64,000 bases of DNA from Moraxella sp. K1664 (lineage in GTDB: Bacteria > Pseudomonadota > Gammaproteobacteria > Pseudomonadales > Moraxellaceae): the NCBI RefSeq assembly GCF_039693965.1, contig NZ_CP155576.1, positions 1,860,001 to 1,924,000 of the forward strand, read 5' to 3'. The position numbers and the translations under genes are program-made. How positions within the stretch are numbered: position 1 is the stretch's first letter; each line of letters opens with the position of its first letter. Under the pieces are notes generated by a model. The model worked only from the letters and a program-made list of their open reading frames with translations. It was not told where the DNA came from and made no database searches. Shown piece after piece: positions 30,980 through 38,908 of this stretch.

Positions 30980-31055
30980 TAATAAAGACAAATTAAAAAA
31001 CTAAAAAAAGGGCGTGATTGAACCGACCCCCAAATCTTAGACATAAGATTAAAGG

Positions 31056-31937
31056 TTAGGTTGTTGCAAGTGGTTGTATTAACCCTAATTGGACTAAGTT
31101 TCTGTACTTAACAGGACTTAGTCCTTTTAATTTGCTCTTTATTCTATCATGATTGTAGTAGTGTATGTACTCATCAATCACTTGTTTAAGTTCATCTGTT
31201 GATGTAAATGTGGTTGTCTCATAAAATATCTCTTGTTTTAGCGTACCAAAGAAGCTCTCTATCACAGCATTATCCAAACAATTGCCTTTTCTTGACATGC
31301 TTTGGGTTAAGCCTTGTTCTTTTAGGGTTTGTTGATACTGGTGCATTTGATAGTGCCAGCCTTGGTCTGAATGAATGATGGGTTTGTCATCCATCTTTTC
31401 TTGGCTTAGCTTGGATAGGGCATCATTTAACATCTCTTTGACCAACTCATACGTTGGTCTGTCCTTCATCGTATAACTGACAATCTCACCATTAAACAAG
31501 TCGATGATGGGCGATAGGTAGAGTTTTCTTTGAATGACACTGCCATCATTTGCCTTGTCTTGTACTTTAAACTCTGTGATGTCTGTTGCCCACTTTTGAT
31601 TGGGTTTGTCTGCTTTAAAGTCTCTTTTGAGTATATTGTCCTGAATGGTATCTTTGCCCATTGTGCCTTTGTAAGTATTAAACTTACGTTGACGACGAAC
31701 CAATGCTTTGAGTCCAAGTTTAGCCATCAGTCGTTGCACTCGTTTATGATTAATGACCATGCCTTTTTGGGCAAGCTGATTGTTAAGCTCTGATGTGATT
31801 CTACGATAACCATACCTGCCCTTGTGTTGGTGGTAGATGTGGTTAATGTGTTCTTTTAAGTCAAGGTCTTTGTCAGGCTTTGTACTTTGACGAATGTGGT
31901 AATAAAACACACTTCTTGGCAAGTTTGACACTGCCAA
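31056..31937 (-). CDS. IS3-family transposase OrfB (DDE integrase domain), copy 3
   Basis: The 293-residue protein is identical to OrfB in the other two copies, with intact DDE residues (ATDITEF, HSDQGWHY, NAVIESFFGTLKQE). It is presumably translated as a -1 frameshift fusion with the adjacent orfA. The lack of any decay supports an active or recently active element. Confidence 0.93.
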   Translation of the reverse strand: MAVSNLPRSVFYYHIRQSTKPDKDLDLKEHINHIYHQHKGRYGYRRITSELNNQLAQKGMVINHKRVQRLMAKLGLKALVRRQRKFNTYKGTMGKDTIQDNILKRDFKADKPNQKWATDITEFKVQDKANDGSVIQRKLYLSPIIDLFNGEIVSYTMKDRPTYELVKEMLNDALSKLSQEKMDDKPIIHSDQGWHYQMHQYQQTLKEQGLTQSMSRKGNCLDNAVIESFFGTLKQEIFYETTTFTSTDELKQVIDEYIHYYNHDRIKSKLKGLSPVKYRNLVQLGLIQPLATT

Positions 31938-31978
31938 TAAGTCAGCAAGTTTGTGCTTATGCCTTAATTCTTGGATGA

Positions 31979-32515
31979 TCAGGACTTGTTCTTTGTTTGT
32001 ACTGATTGTTCCTTTTGACGAATTAAGGCATCTAGCTTTTTTAGATAGTCATTCTCTGCTCTAAGATAGGCAAGTTCATCAAGCAAATCATCCACACTTT
32101 TTTCGTGGTCTTGTTTGGTTTTCCAAGTTGATTTGGTTTTATTAGCGTTGTGTTTGTTTGACATTGCTTTTTTGCCTTTGGGTTTGGGTATTAGTCCCAT
32201 TATACCAAAGGCTTGGTAGGACTTTAACCAAGTTGACAGTAAAGAAGGTTGTGGCAGATTAAGCTCTATGGCAAGTTGTGTAAGCGATTTGCCCTGTTGT
32301 ATGGCTTGAACGGCATTAAGCTTAAAATCTGTGTCATAGACAGCCTTTGTGTGTCGTCTTTTTATGCCATCAATGCCATGTGCTTGATAGAGTTTAACCC
32401 ATAGCTCTACGGTTGTGTGGTTTAGATTAAAGTGTTTGGCGGTTTGTTTGTAGCCATGATGATTAAGATAATACCCAATCACAGACAGTTTAAAGTCGGT
32501 TGTGTATTTTGCCAT
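31979..32515 (-). CDS. IS3-family transposase OrfA, copy 3
   Basis: The 178-residue protein is identical to OrfA of copies 1 and 2 and has two helix-turn-helix units followed by a coiled coil. The start ATG at 32515 is immediately preceded by the element's terminal hairpin. Confidence 0.92.
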   Translation of the reverse strand: MAKYTTDFKLSVIGYYLNHHGYKQTAKHFNLNHTTVELWVKLYQAHGIDGIKRRHTKAVYDTDFKLNAVQAIQQGKSLTQLAIELNLPQPSLLSTWLKSYQAFGIMGLIPKPKGKKAMSNKHNANKTKSTWKTKQDHEKSVDDLLDELAYLRAENDYLKKLDALIRQKEQSVQTKNKS

Positions 32516-32589
32516 AAAAAGCACCCCAAAGGTTAGTGTGTCTAACTTTTGGGGTGCGGTTCAGATTGCCCTTTTTTATTGCCCTAAAT

Positions 32590-32883
32590 TTAATCTTGCC
32601 AATCGTACTCAAATGTCTGATTTGCCATGCGGTCTAAATGGTCGGTGATGACAAAGCGTAGGCGAGTCTCATCATAAGGGCGTTCGGGACTGTCAGTGGT
32701 TTCGTTGCGAGTGTACTCAATATACAGCTCATCATCGTGGGGTGTCAATACAACGTCTGCCCCTGCCATTTTGACCAAATAGCCCGTGTCAGTCTCGGTA
32801 ACTTCTACTTTATGGCGAAAGTGGTTAGTTAGACGTTTGGCAAGTCTTGCCCCTTCGGTGGTGCGAACACGAACGTGTGGCAT
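32590..32883 (-). CDS. DUF2218 domain-containing protein
   Basis: This 97-residue cytoplasmic protein of unknown function fits the DUF2218 family: an opening (T/V)RTTEGARLAKRLTNHFRHKVEV, a central acidic strand region, and a closing VITDHLDRMANQTFEYDWQD where the family has a conserved HLERFAF-type segment. The ATG at 32883 is preceded by AGGAG at a good distance; an upstream start at 32916 would ignore that site. In other bacteria such genes often lie near iron-uptake functions, but nothing nearby supports that here. Confidence 0.75.
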   Translation of the reverse strand: MPHVRVRTTEGARLAKRLTNHFRHKVEVTETDTGYLVKMAGADVVLTPHDDELYIEYTRNETTDSPERPYDETRLRFVITDHLDRMANQTFEYDWQD

Positions 32884-32988
32884 ATCATCTCCTGTGATAA
32901 TGTGGAAAAATAACAACTATTAAATAAGACCTATTTTCACTAAATCAAGCCTTTTTATCAAATTTAACAAAATAAAATAACAATCTTA

Positions 32989-33192
32989 GGGCGTGCCTGC
33001 CTTTGGTATTTGCAATGAAAAATGAGAAAAATCGCACGTTTTTCAAGGAAAAAACGCAGGCTGATAGTCATTCTATCAGACAAGTTTTTGACGCAGAAAA
33101 ACAAGATTTAGCCATTTTTCATGCAAAAATTGATTGAAATTGTCAAACTTTCATCTTATTTTATAAAAATGTTATCAATGGTAGGCACGCCC
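32989..33192. repeat. family A repeat (MITE-like), copy A1
   Basis: This 204-bp element begins GGGCGTGCCTGCC, ends GGCACGCCC and is flanked by TA on both sides. Inside it are a second inverted pair (TTTGCAATGAAAAATG against CATTTTTCATGCAAA) and a short hairpin (CTGATAG/CTATCAG). This copy lacks the nested palindrome found in three others. TA-flanked ends of this sort suggest mobilisation by a Tc1/mariner or IS630-type transposase, none of which is seen here. It occupies the gap between the DUF2218 gene and lrgA. Confidence 0.85.
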
Positions 33193-33270
33193 TAAATTAA
33201 GCGGTGCAAAATGCCATAAAGTTTTGTACAATACGTCATCTTGGGTATCTTTGGGTCGGATAAAACCGTC

Positions 33271-33654
33271 ATGATTTTAAAAGCATTTTTGATTATTTTT
33301 GGGTGTGTGTTTTTGGGCGAGATTTTTATTGCCTTGACAGGATTGCCCCTGCCCCCGAGTGTGATTGGGCTGATTATCCTATTTGGGGCGTTGCAGGCAG
33401 GCGTGGTTAAGTTAGAGACGGTACAGAGCCTTGCCAAGACCTTACTGGACTATTTGGTGCTAATGGTCGTGCCTGCCTGTATCTCCATCATGCAGTATCT
33501 TGACATCATTCGGGCGGATTTGGGGGTGCTGATTGGGGCGACTGCCATCAGCACACTGCTGGTGCTGATTGTGACGGGCAAATCCTATGAGTGGCTGCGG
33601 CACGCCCAAAAAGCCAGGCATCAAGGACGGTCAAACCAAGGGGGCAACTTATGA
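33271..33654 (+). CDS. CidA/LrgA family protein, locus 1
   Basis: LrgA/CidA proteins are small holin-like membrane proteins, proposed to influence murein hydrolase activity or the export of small organic acids. The 127-residue product has four hydrophobic segments and the family motif GLPLPPSVIGLIILFGAL near residue 25. I chose the ATG at 33271; a TTG at 33241 would add ten residues without clear benefit. It overlaps the lrgB start by four bases. Confidence 0.88.
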   Translation: MILKAFLIIFGCVFLGEIFIALTGLPLPPSVIGLIILFGALQAGVVKLETVQSLAKTLLDYLVLMVVPACISIMQYLDIIRADLGVLIGATAISTLLVLIVTGKSYEWLRHAQKARHQGRSNQGGNL

Positions 33655-34355
33655 ACGCTGAACTATCAGAGTTGTTAAACAGCCCTTTTTTTCTGCTGTT
33701 CATGCTCATCGCTGTCTTTCATGGCTGTATGCACATCAAAGCCCGCTTTAAAAATCAGCTCATCAATCCCACGCTCATCACGACCATCGTGGTCATCATC
33801 CTGCTAAAAATGCTAAACATTGAGTGGGCGAGCTTTGAGCAGGCGAGTCGTCAGCTGACCTTTTGGTTGCAGCCTGCGGTCGTGGCACTCGCCATTCCGC
33901 TTTATGTTCAGTGGCAAAAAATTCGCTCGCAGTGGTTTCCCATCATCATCTCACAACTGCTAGGCTCGCTCACAGGCATCATTTCAGGGGTGTGGCTCGT
34001 GCGTCTGATGGGCGGTAGCGAGCAAAGTGCTATTGCCATCGCTCCTAAATCCGTCACCATGCCGATTGCCATCGAAGTCACTGATAAATTAGATGGGGTG
34101 ATGGGCATTACCGCCAGTACCGTACTCATCGCAGGTGTGGTGGGGCAGATGATGGGTATAGGCGTATTGTTATTTGTCAAATCCACTCGCCCCATGGCGT
34201 GGGGGCTATCCATGGGGACAGCGTCGCACGCCCTTGGTACGGTGCGGGTCATGCAGATGGGGTCAAGGTTTGTGGCGTATGCGACGGTGGGGCTGATTTT
34301 AAATGGTATTTTAACGGCATTTTTAGCCCCTGTAATTGTGCCGTGGCTACTCTAA
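33651..34355 (+). CDS. LrgB family protein, locus 1
   Basis: LrgB is the polytopic membrane partner of LrgA; plant and bacterial members have been linked to glycolate or pyruvate export. The 234-residue protein has about seven hydrophobic segments and the signature APKSVTMPIAIEV near residue 125, with SMGTASHALGTVRVMQMG further on. The ATG at 33651 overlaps the lrgA stop (ATGA) and is preceded by AGGGGGC. A second lrgAB pair lies at 52123-53233. Confidence 0.9.
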   Translation: MNAELSELLNSPFFLLFMLIAVFHGCMHIKARFKNQLINPTLITTIVVIILLKMLNIEWASFEQASRQLTFWLQPAVVALAIPLYVQWQKIRSQWFPIIISQLLGSLTGIISGVWLVRLMGGSEQSAIAIAPKSVTMPIAIEVTDKLDGVMGITASTVLIAGVVGQMMGIGVLLFVKSTRPMAWGLSMGTASHALGTVRVMQMGSRFVAYATVGLILNGILTAFLAPVIVPWLL

Positions 34356-34386
34356 TAAAAAATCCCCAATCAAGGGGATTTTTTAT
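34356..34386. terminator. bidirectional terminator lrgB / htpX
   Basis: AAAAAATCCCC and GGGGATTTTTT form a hairpin with A and T tracts on both sides, between two convergent genes. Confidence 0.9.
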
Positions 34387-34403
34387 AACATGATAACATG
34401 GTG

Positions 34404-35312
34404 TTAATTGGCAGGCAGTTTTTGTAGTGCTGCGATACGCTCATCCAATGTCGGGTGCGTGCGGAACAGATTGGCAATGCTAAATCCTTGGGATTGACCG
34501 CTAGAAATGGCAAAGGCTTTCATGCTCTCTGGCATTTGGTCGGGGCGAGCTTCGGCAGGACGTAGGGCGTTTAAGGCACTAATCATCTTGTCACGGCTAG
34601 CAAGTTTTGCCCCCATCTCGTCGGCACGGTATTCACGCAAGCGAGAGAACCACATGACGATGGCACTTGCCAAGAAGCCAAGCAAGATATCCATGACGAT
34701 ACTGGTCACAAAGTAACCAATACCAGGGGAGTCGCTTTCGTTTTTAAAGACCACTTGGTCCACAAATGAGCCAATGATACGGGCAAAGAACATGACAAAG
34801 GCGTTCACCACACCTTGAATCAAGGCAAGCGTCACCATGTCGCCATTGGCAACGTGTCCGATTTCGTGAGCCAATACTGCTTCGACTTCATCGGCGGTCA
34901 TGGTGTGCAGTAGTCCTGATGAGACAGCAACTAGGGCTGAGTTTTTGTTCCAACCTGTGGCAAAGGCGTTGGGTTGGGCGTTGTCAAAAATACCCACTTC
35001 AGGCATGCCAATACCGACGGCTTTGGCTTGTTTGGCGACGGTATCCACAAGCCACTGCTCGGTGGCGTTACTGGGACGTTCAATGATGACCGTACCTGTG
35101 GATTTTTTTGCCATCCATTTTGACAAAAACAAAGAAATCATTGAGCCAATCATGCCATAGCACAGACACATGACGGCAAGCGAACCATATTGAAGTCCGC
35201 CTGGTCCATGCACACCGCCCAATCCAAAGACTCTGCTTAGGATGAAAAAGGCGATACCTGCCACGACCATGACGGCGACGTTGGTGAGTAAAAATAAACC
35301 AATGCGTAACAC
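34404..35312 (-). CDS. htpX: protease HtpX
   Basis: HtpX is an inner-membrane zinc metalloprotease that takes part in membrane protein quality control. The zinc-binding HEIGH is in [15 protein letters not shown] (about residue 144) and the third ligand is in [15 protein letters not shown]. There are four hydrophobic segments, two at the N-terminus and two in the middle. Length 302 residues is close to E. coli (293). Translation starts with GTG, preceded by AAGGA at a good distance; no ATG is nearby. Confidence 0.95.
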   Translation of the reverse strand: MLRIGLFLLTNVAVMVVAGIAFFILSRVFGLGGVHGPGGLQYGSLAVMCLCYGMIGSMISLFLSKWMAKKSTGTVIIERPSNATEQWLVDTVAKQAKAVGIGMPEVGIFDNAQPNAFATGWNKNSALVAVSSGLLHTMTADEVEAVLAHEIGHVANGDMVTLALIQGVVNAFVMFFARIIGSFVDQVVFKNESDSPGIGYFVTSIVMDILLGFLASAIVMWFSRLREYRADEMGAKLASRDKMISALNALRPAEARPDQMPESMKAFAISSGQSQGFSIANLFRTHPTLDERIAALQKLPAN

Positions 35313-35475
35313 GGTAAATTTTCCTTAAAATAAAAGTTGCAAAATAAAAATGCCCCCATTGGCATTACTGCTAATATGGGGCATGACGTTAAAAATTTAA
35401 ATGGTATTTGTGTAACTGATTGATTATTTTTATAAAAAATCAGATATTTTTTAAAATCAACCAGTTACAAGCACA

Positions 35476-36327
35476 TTATTTATGGATATAAATACGCCCT
35501 GAACCACTACCAACACTGGGGTTTTGGGGGGTGGCGTAGTTATTATTTGGGGTTGTGTAGGTAATGCTGACATTTTGAACACCTGATGAGCTGGGTACTT
35601 GTAAGGTGGTCGGGGCAGGCGTGGTAAAGTTTTGGTTCATTGCCAAGTGCGTGCCACCCCCGATGATACCCGTATCATGGCGATAGAGACTGGCATAACG
35701 GCTGTTTACCGAGCGGACGTAGTTTTGGGTTTCGCGAAATGGAGGGATGCCACCATGCTTGCGAACATTGCCCAGACCTGCATTATAGGCAGCGACAACG
35801 TGGTCACGGTTGCGAAATTGGCGTTGTAGCCATGCGATGTATTTTACCCCGCCTTCGATGTTTTGGACGGGGTCCCAAGCGTTACTTACGCCCATGTCTC
35901 GGGCGGTGCCGGGCATGAGTTGCATGAGTCCCATTGCCCCGACGGGTGAGCGAGCATTTGGGTTGAAGGCGGATTCGGTGTGAATGATGGCTTTGACAAG
36001 GGCAGGGTCTACACCATGACGAGCAGCGGCGGCACGGATTAAATGGTCGTAGGCGTTACGGTTAGCACTGCGACTGGGTGTGGCGGCAGTCGTTGGGTTG
36101 TAGGTGCTAGGGATGTTGCCGTTAGAGTGTAATTTGGTGTCAGGATAATAAGTAACGCTGATTTGGGTGAATTTTTTGGTGCCACTGGCGTTTTGTTGGA
36201 CATTGGTCAAAAATTTTTGTCCGTTATCGCCGTCTTCGTAGACATAGATGGTGTTGGCTGTGGCATGAGTGGCAACAGCAGAGACTAGGGCGATGGGCAG
36301 TAGGCGACTTAAAAAAATATGGGTCAT
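35476..36327 (-). CDS. lytic transglycosylase (SLT family) with DUF4124-like domain
   Basis: This periplasmic enzyme cleaves the glycan strands of peptidoglycan. It has a signal peptide (about residues 1-24), a short DUF4124-like domain (IYVYEDGDNGQKFLTNV), then an SLT domain at about residues 95-215 with the catalytic glutamate in IIHTESAFNPNARSPVGAMGLMQLMPGTA and AAYNAGLGNVRKHGG. The last 60 residues are low-complexity (Thr, Asn, Pro, Gly). The 283-residue length is usual for such stand-alone enzymes. Confidence 0.9.
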   Translation of the reverse strand: MTHIFLSRLLPIALVSAVATHATANTIYVYEDGDNGQKFLTNVQQNASGTKKFTQISVTYYPDTKLHSNGNIPSTYNPTTAATPSRSANRNAYDHLIRAAAARHGVDPALVKAIIHTESAFNPNARSPVGAMGLMQLMPGTARDMGVSNAWDPVQNIEGGVKYIAWLQRQFRNRDHVVAAYNAGLGNVRKHGGIPPFRETQNYVRSVNSRYASLYRHDTGIIGGGTHLAMNQNFTTPAPTTLQVPSSSGVQNVSITYTTPNNNYATPQNPSVGSGSGRIYIHK

Positions 36328-36389
36328 GGTCTTTTGGTTGTTAAAATGGTAAATACCCTAATTATAACATAAAAATTTATTTTTAAATA

Positions 36390-36667
36390 GGGTGTGCCTG
36401 CCTTTATATATTTGCAATGAAAAATGCCTGTTTAAAAAAGCAGGGGAGTCGCCCGTTTTTCAAGGAAAAACGCAGGCTGATAGTCGTTCTATCAGACAAG
36501 TTTTTGCCTTCGAGCCACAATCCGACCACTTAACTGGGTAGATTTTTAAGATTTTAACTTAACTTTTTAAATTAAGTGGTCGGATAGCCATTTTTCATGC
36601 AAAAACATCCTTTTATTTTTACAATATTTCCAAATTTTAAATGGTGTTATAAAGGGTAGGCATGCCC
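36390..36667. repeat. family A repeat, copy A2 with nested palindrome
   Basis: The 278-bp copy runs from GGGTGTGCCTGCC to GGCATGCCC with TA on both sides. It holds an extra 64-bp palindrome at 36521-36584 (ends TCCGACCACTTAA and TTAAGTGGTCGGA). It fills the gap between the lytic transglycosylase gene and the nitroreductase terminator. Confidence 0.85.
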
Positions 36668-36668
36668 T

Positions 36669-36697
36669 AAAAAACCAAGATTTTTATCTTGGTTTTA
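36669..36697 (-). terminator. nitroreductase terminator
   Basis: AAAACCAAGA and TCTTGGTTTT form a stem around TTTTTA, 30 bases after the nitroreductase stop on the minus strand. Confidence 0.75.
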
Positions 36698-36726
36698 TCG
36701 CTGTGCTGTGTTTATTTGTTTGTTGA

Positions 36727-37329
36727 TTAACCAAAAACTTTTAAGCGTTCTGCCACAGGGGCGAAAGTTTTCTCGCCAGCAGGGGCGACGATACCGCCAA
36801 AGACCATTTGGGCGACCAGTTGCCAGTTGCTAGGTACGTCCCATTCGCTTGCCACGAAGTCATTAATGAGTGGGTTGTAGTGCTGTAAGTTGGCACCGAC
36901 ATTGGCAGAAGCTAGGGTTGTCCAGATGGCATACTGCACCATGGCATTAGCGTGACCTGCCCAAATGGGGAAGTTGTCGGCATAAGCAGGGAACTGCTCT
37001 TGCAAGCCTTTAACCACGTCGGTGTCTTCAAAAAACAGCACCGTGCCTGCCCCTGCTTTAAAGGCGTTTAATTTGTCTTGGGTGGGGGCAAAATTCTCAG
37101 CAGGCACGATACCACGCAAAATCTCGGTGGTGGCATCCCACAGTTTTTCGTGTTCAGCCCCGTGTAGCACCACAAGGCGAGTGGACTGTGAGTTAAATGA
37201 TGATGGCGTGTGGAGTAGGGCGTGTTCAACGATTTGGTCGATTTGTACGCTGGTTAGGGGGCTGTTTTTGTCTAGGGCGTAGATAGAACGGCGAAGTTCG
37301 GCGGTGGCTTGTAGGGTTTGGGTCGTCAT
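36727..37329 (-). CDS. nitroreductase family protein
   Basis: This is a cytoplasmic FMN-dependent oxidoreductase of the nitroreductase superfamily, closest by look to the Frm2/Hbn1/YdgI-type short group. It shows an N-terminal RRSIYALDKNSPLT segment (phosphate-binding Arg-Ser), HTPSSFNSQSTRLVVL, and a C-terminal VAQMVFGGIVAP segment. Length is 200 residues. Substrate is unknown; members reduce nitro compounds or fatty-acid-linked substrates. It is divergent from a LysR-type regulator gene, which probably controls it. Confidence 0.88.
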   Translation of the reverse strand: MTTQTLQATAELRRSIYALDKNSPLTSVQIDQIVEHALLHTPSSFNSQSTRLVVLHGAEHEKLWDATTEILRGIVPAENFAPTQDKLNAFKAGAGTVLFFEDTDVVKGLQEQFPAYADNFPIWAGHANAMVQYAIWTTLASANVGANLQHYNPLINDFVASEWDVPSNWQLVAQMVFGGIVAPAGEKTFAPVAERLKVFG

Positions 37330-37396
37330 GGGGTGTTCCTTGTTGGATAAAAATAAATAAAAGGTAAATGAGATGGGATTTATTATAAATTAAAAC

Positions 37397-37440
37397 AATA
37401 AGAAAACAATAGTCGTTTTGTTAAAGATTTGTTTCTTATT
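37397..37440. promoter_or_regulatory. putative LysR-type operator region
   Basis: AATAAGAAAACAA and TTTGTTTCTTATT form an inverted repeat about 65 bases upstream of the nitroreductase start. An inverted repeat at this place, in front of a gene divergent from a lysR-type gene, is a plausible regulator site. The assignment is inferred only. Confidence 0.35.
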
Positions 37441-37479
37441 AAGAAAAGGTTTATAATGGTAAAATGGTTTTGTTAAGTA

Positions 37480-37633
37480 CACCTAACAAACTTAATATTT
37501 ACCACAGGCTTTGTAGGGACTGGCTCCGCACGTCCTTTGATAACATGCCAATTTTTATAGGCGTGCACAGCACGCCCCTACACCAAAACTTCATTATGTT
37601 TGTGGTAATTTTAAAGTTTCTCGGGTGTATGTT
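37480..37633. repeat. family B repeat, copy B1
   Basis: About 154 bp with ends CACCTAACAAACTTAATATT and the complement of AAAGTTTCTCGGGTG, flanked by TA. Internally it holds GTAGGGACTGGCTCCGCACG and CGTGCACAGCACGCCCCTAC. It separates the nitroreductase promoter from the LysR gene; the rest of the 37330-37685 gap holds the operator candidate. Confidence 0.75.
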
Positions 37634-37685
37634 TTGCCATTTAACACACTTTTAAAAATATTGCTTTTAATATAAGAACCCCAAC

Positions 37686-38582
37686 ATGGATACACTCACC
37701 AGTATCAAAGTCTTTCATCAAGTGGTTTTGACAGGCAGTTTTACCAAATCTGCCGACAGTCTAGACATGTCGGTGGCGATGACCAGTAAGCACGTCGCCC
37801 ATTTAGAACGCACGCTCGGCACCAAGCTGTTGCATAGAAACAGTCGCAACATTCATCTGACTGATGCAGGCGAGCAGTATTACCGTGAGTCGCTGTACGC
37901 TTTGGAACTGTTAGACAGTGCCAAAGAGACCGCCCAAGGGGCAACCGATGGCGTGCGTGGCATGTTAAAAATCACCATGCCCAGATGGTTTGCCAATCCC
38001 AAGATGGCAGGCTATTTGAGTGAATTTCAGGCACGTTATCCTGACGTGATTTTGAATGTCTCGCTGTCTAATCAGTTCGTGGATTTGGTGGCGGATGGTT
38101 TTGATTTGGCACTGCGAATCACCCACGACCCCAAGCCATCCTTGATAGCCCGCCCTTTGACACGCATGGATTTTTATCTGGTGGCAAGCCCTGACTATCT
38201 GTCACGCCATGGCACGCCGACCACGCCCGATGAGCTAAATGACTCTGCTTGTCATCGGGTGATATTGCCGACGTATGTCAAAATGGACAACGTGTCCATT
38301 TATCATCACGCCACGCAAGCGGAATTTGTACTAAACCCCAAGCCGTCCATGTACAGCAATGACACGCCCATGATTAGTGAGCTGGTGCGGGCAGGGGCGG
38401 GGATTGGCTATGCCCCAAGCTGGCTTGTTGAGCATGATTTGGCAGATGGGCGACTGGTGCGACTGCTTGCTGATTATGAGCTGTTGTCGGTCACACTCTA
38501 TGCGGTGTATGTGGATAGGGCGTTTTTGAGTGCCAGAGTACGGGCGTTTATTGATTTTATGGTGGAAAAATTGGATGGTTAG
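37686..38582 (+). CDS. LysR family transcriptional regulator
   Basis: The 298-residue protein has an N-terminal winged helix-turn-helix (about residues 1-60: MDTLTSIKVFHQVVLTGSFTKSADSLDMSVAMTSKHVAHLE) and a C-terminal LysR substrate-binding domain (from about residue 90). The sequence is similar to the CrgA/DsdC-like group of regulators with a TLD-type start. It probably regulates the divergent nitroreductase gene, though a family B repeat now lies between them. Confidence 0.9.
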   Translation: MDTLTSIKVFHQVVLTGSFTKSADSLDMSVAMTSKHVAHLERTLGTKLLHRNSRNIHLTDAGEQYYRESLYALELLDSAKETAQGATDGVRGMLKITMPRWFANPKMAGYLSEFQARYPDVILNVSLSNQFVDLVADGFDLALRITHDPKPSLIARPLTRMDFYLVASPDYLSRHGTPTTPDELNDSACHRVILPTYVKMDNVSIYHHATQAEFVLNPKPSMYSNDTPMISELVRAGAGIGYAPSWLVEHDLADGRLVRLLADYELLSVTLYAVYVDRAFLSARVRAFIDFMVEKLDG

Positions 38583-38583
38583 A

Positions 38584-38800
38584 ATTTAGCCATTTTTCAT
38601 GCAAAATAGATTAAAATTTTTAAAATTTATTTCAATTTCAACTTAAAATTACAACTTACTGATTCTTCAATGATTATTTTCGGGTTGTAGGGGTGAATTG
38701 CAATTTGCCCTTGATAAAACAATCACTCATACAAAGTTGAGAATGGGGTAAAATTTTGTTTTCTTTTTATAAAAATATTATCAATGCTCGGTACGTTCTG
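38584..38800. repeat. eroded family A fragment (A7) with a family C hairpin
   Basis: The right half of family A is recognisable (TTTAGCCATTTTTCATGCAA at the left, TATAAAAATATTATCAATGC at the right) but the left end is missing and the terminal repeat is mutated. A family C hairpin (GTAGGGGTGAATTGCAATTT, about 38685-38712) lies in the middle. This fills most of the 38583-38908 gap; nothing else is evident there besides the mrcB leader. Confidence 0.6.
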
Positions 38801-38908
38801 ATCATATCCTGTCAGCTACCTGTAACATTTGGGTGGTTTTCCATGGTTTTTTCACTTGCCAAATGCCCGATTTTAACGTTATGATATGACACTTTTAATA
38901 TTTTAACA

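Larger units (their letters stand above)
31019..32563 (-). mobile_element. IS3-family (IS150 group) insertion sequence, copy 3
   Basis: The 1545-bp copy has the same ends and the same two genes as copies 1 and 2. It is flanked by the 3-bp direct repeat GAT (31016-31018 and 32564-32566). It again lies within the loop of an intrinsic terminator. Confidence 0.95.
31004..32577 (+). terminator. S49 peptidase gene terminator split by an IS
   Basis: AAAAAAGGGC (31004-31013) and GCCCTTTTTT (32568-32577) are perfect complements lying on the two sides of IS copy 3. Rejoined with one copy of the 3-bp duplication GAT, the loop is GTGATT. This is a textbook intrinsic terminator about 25 bases after the peptidase gene. 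Confidence 0.88.
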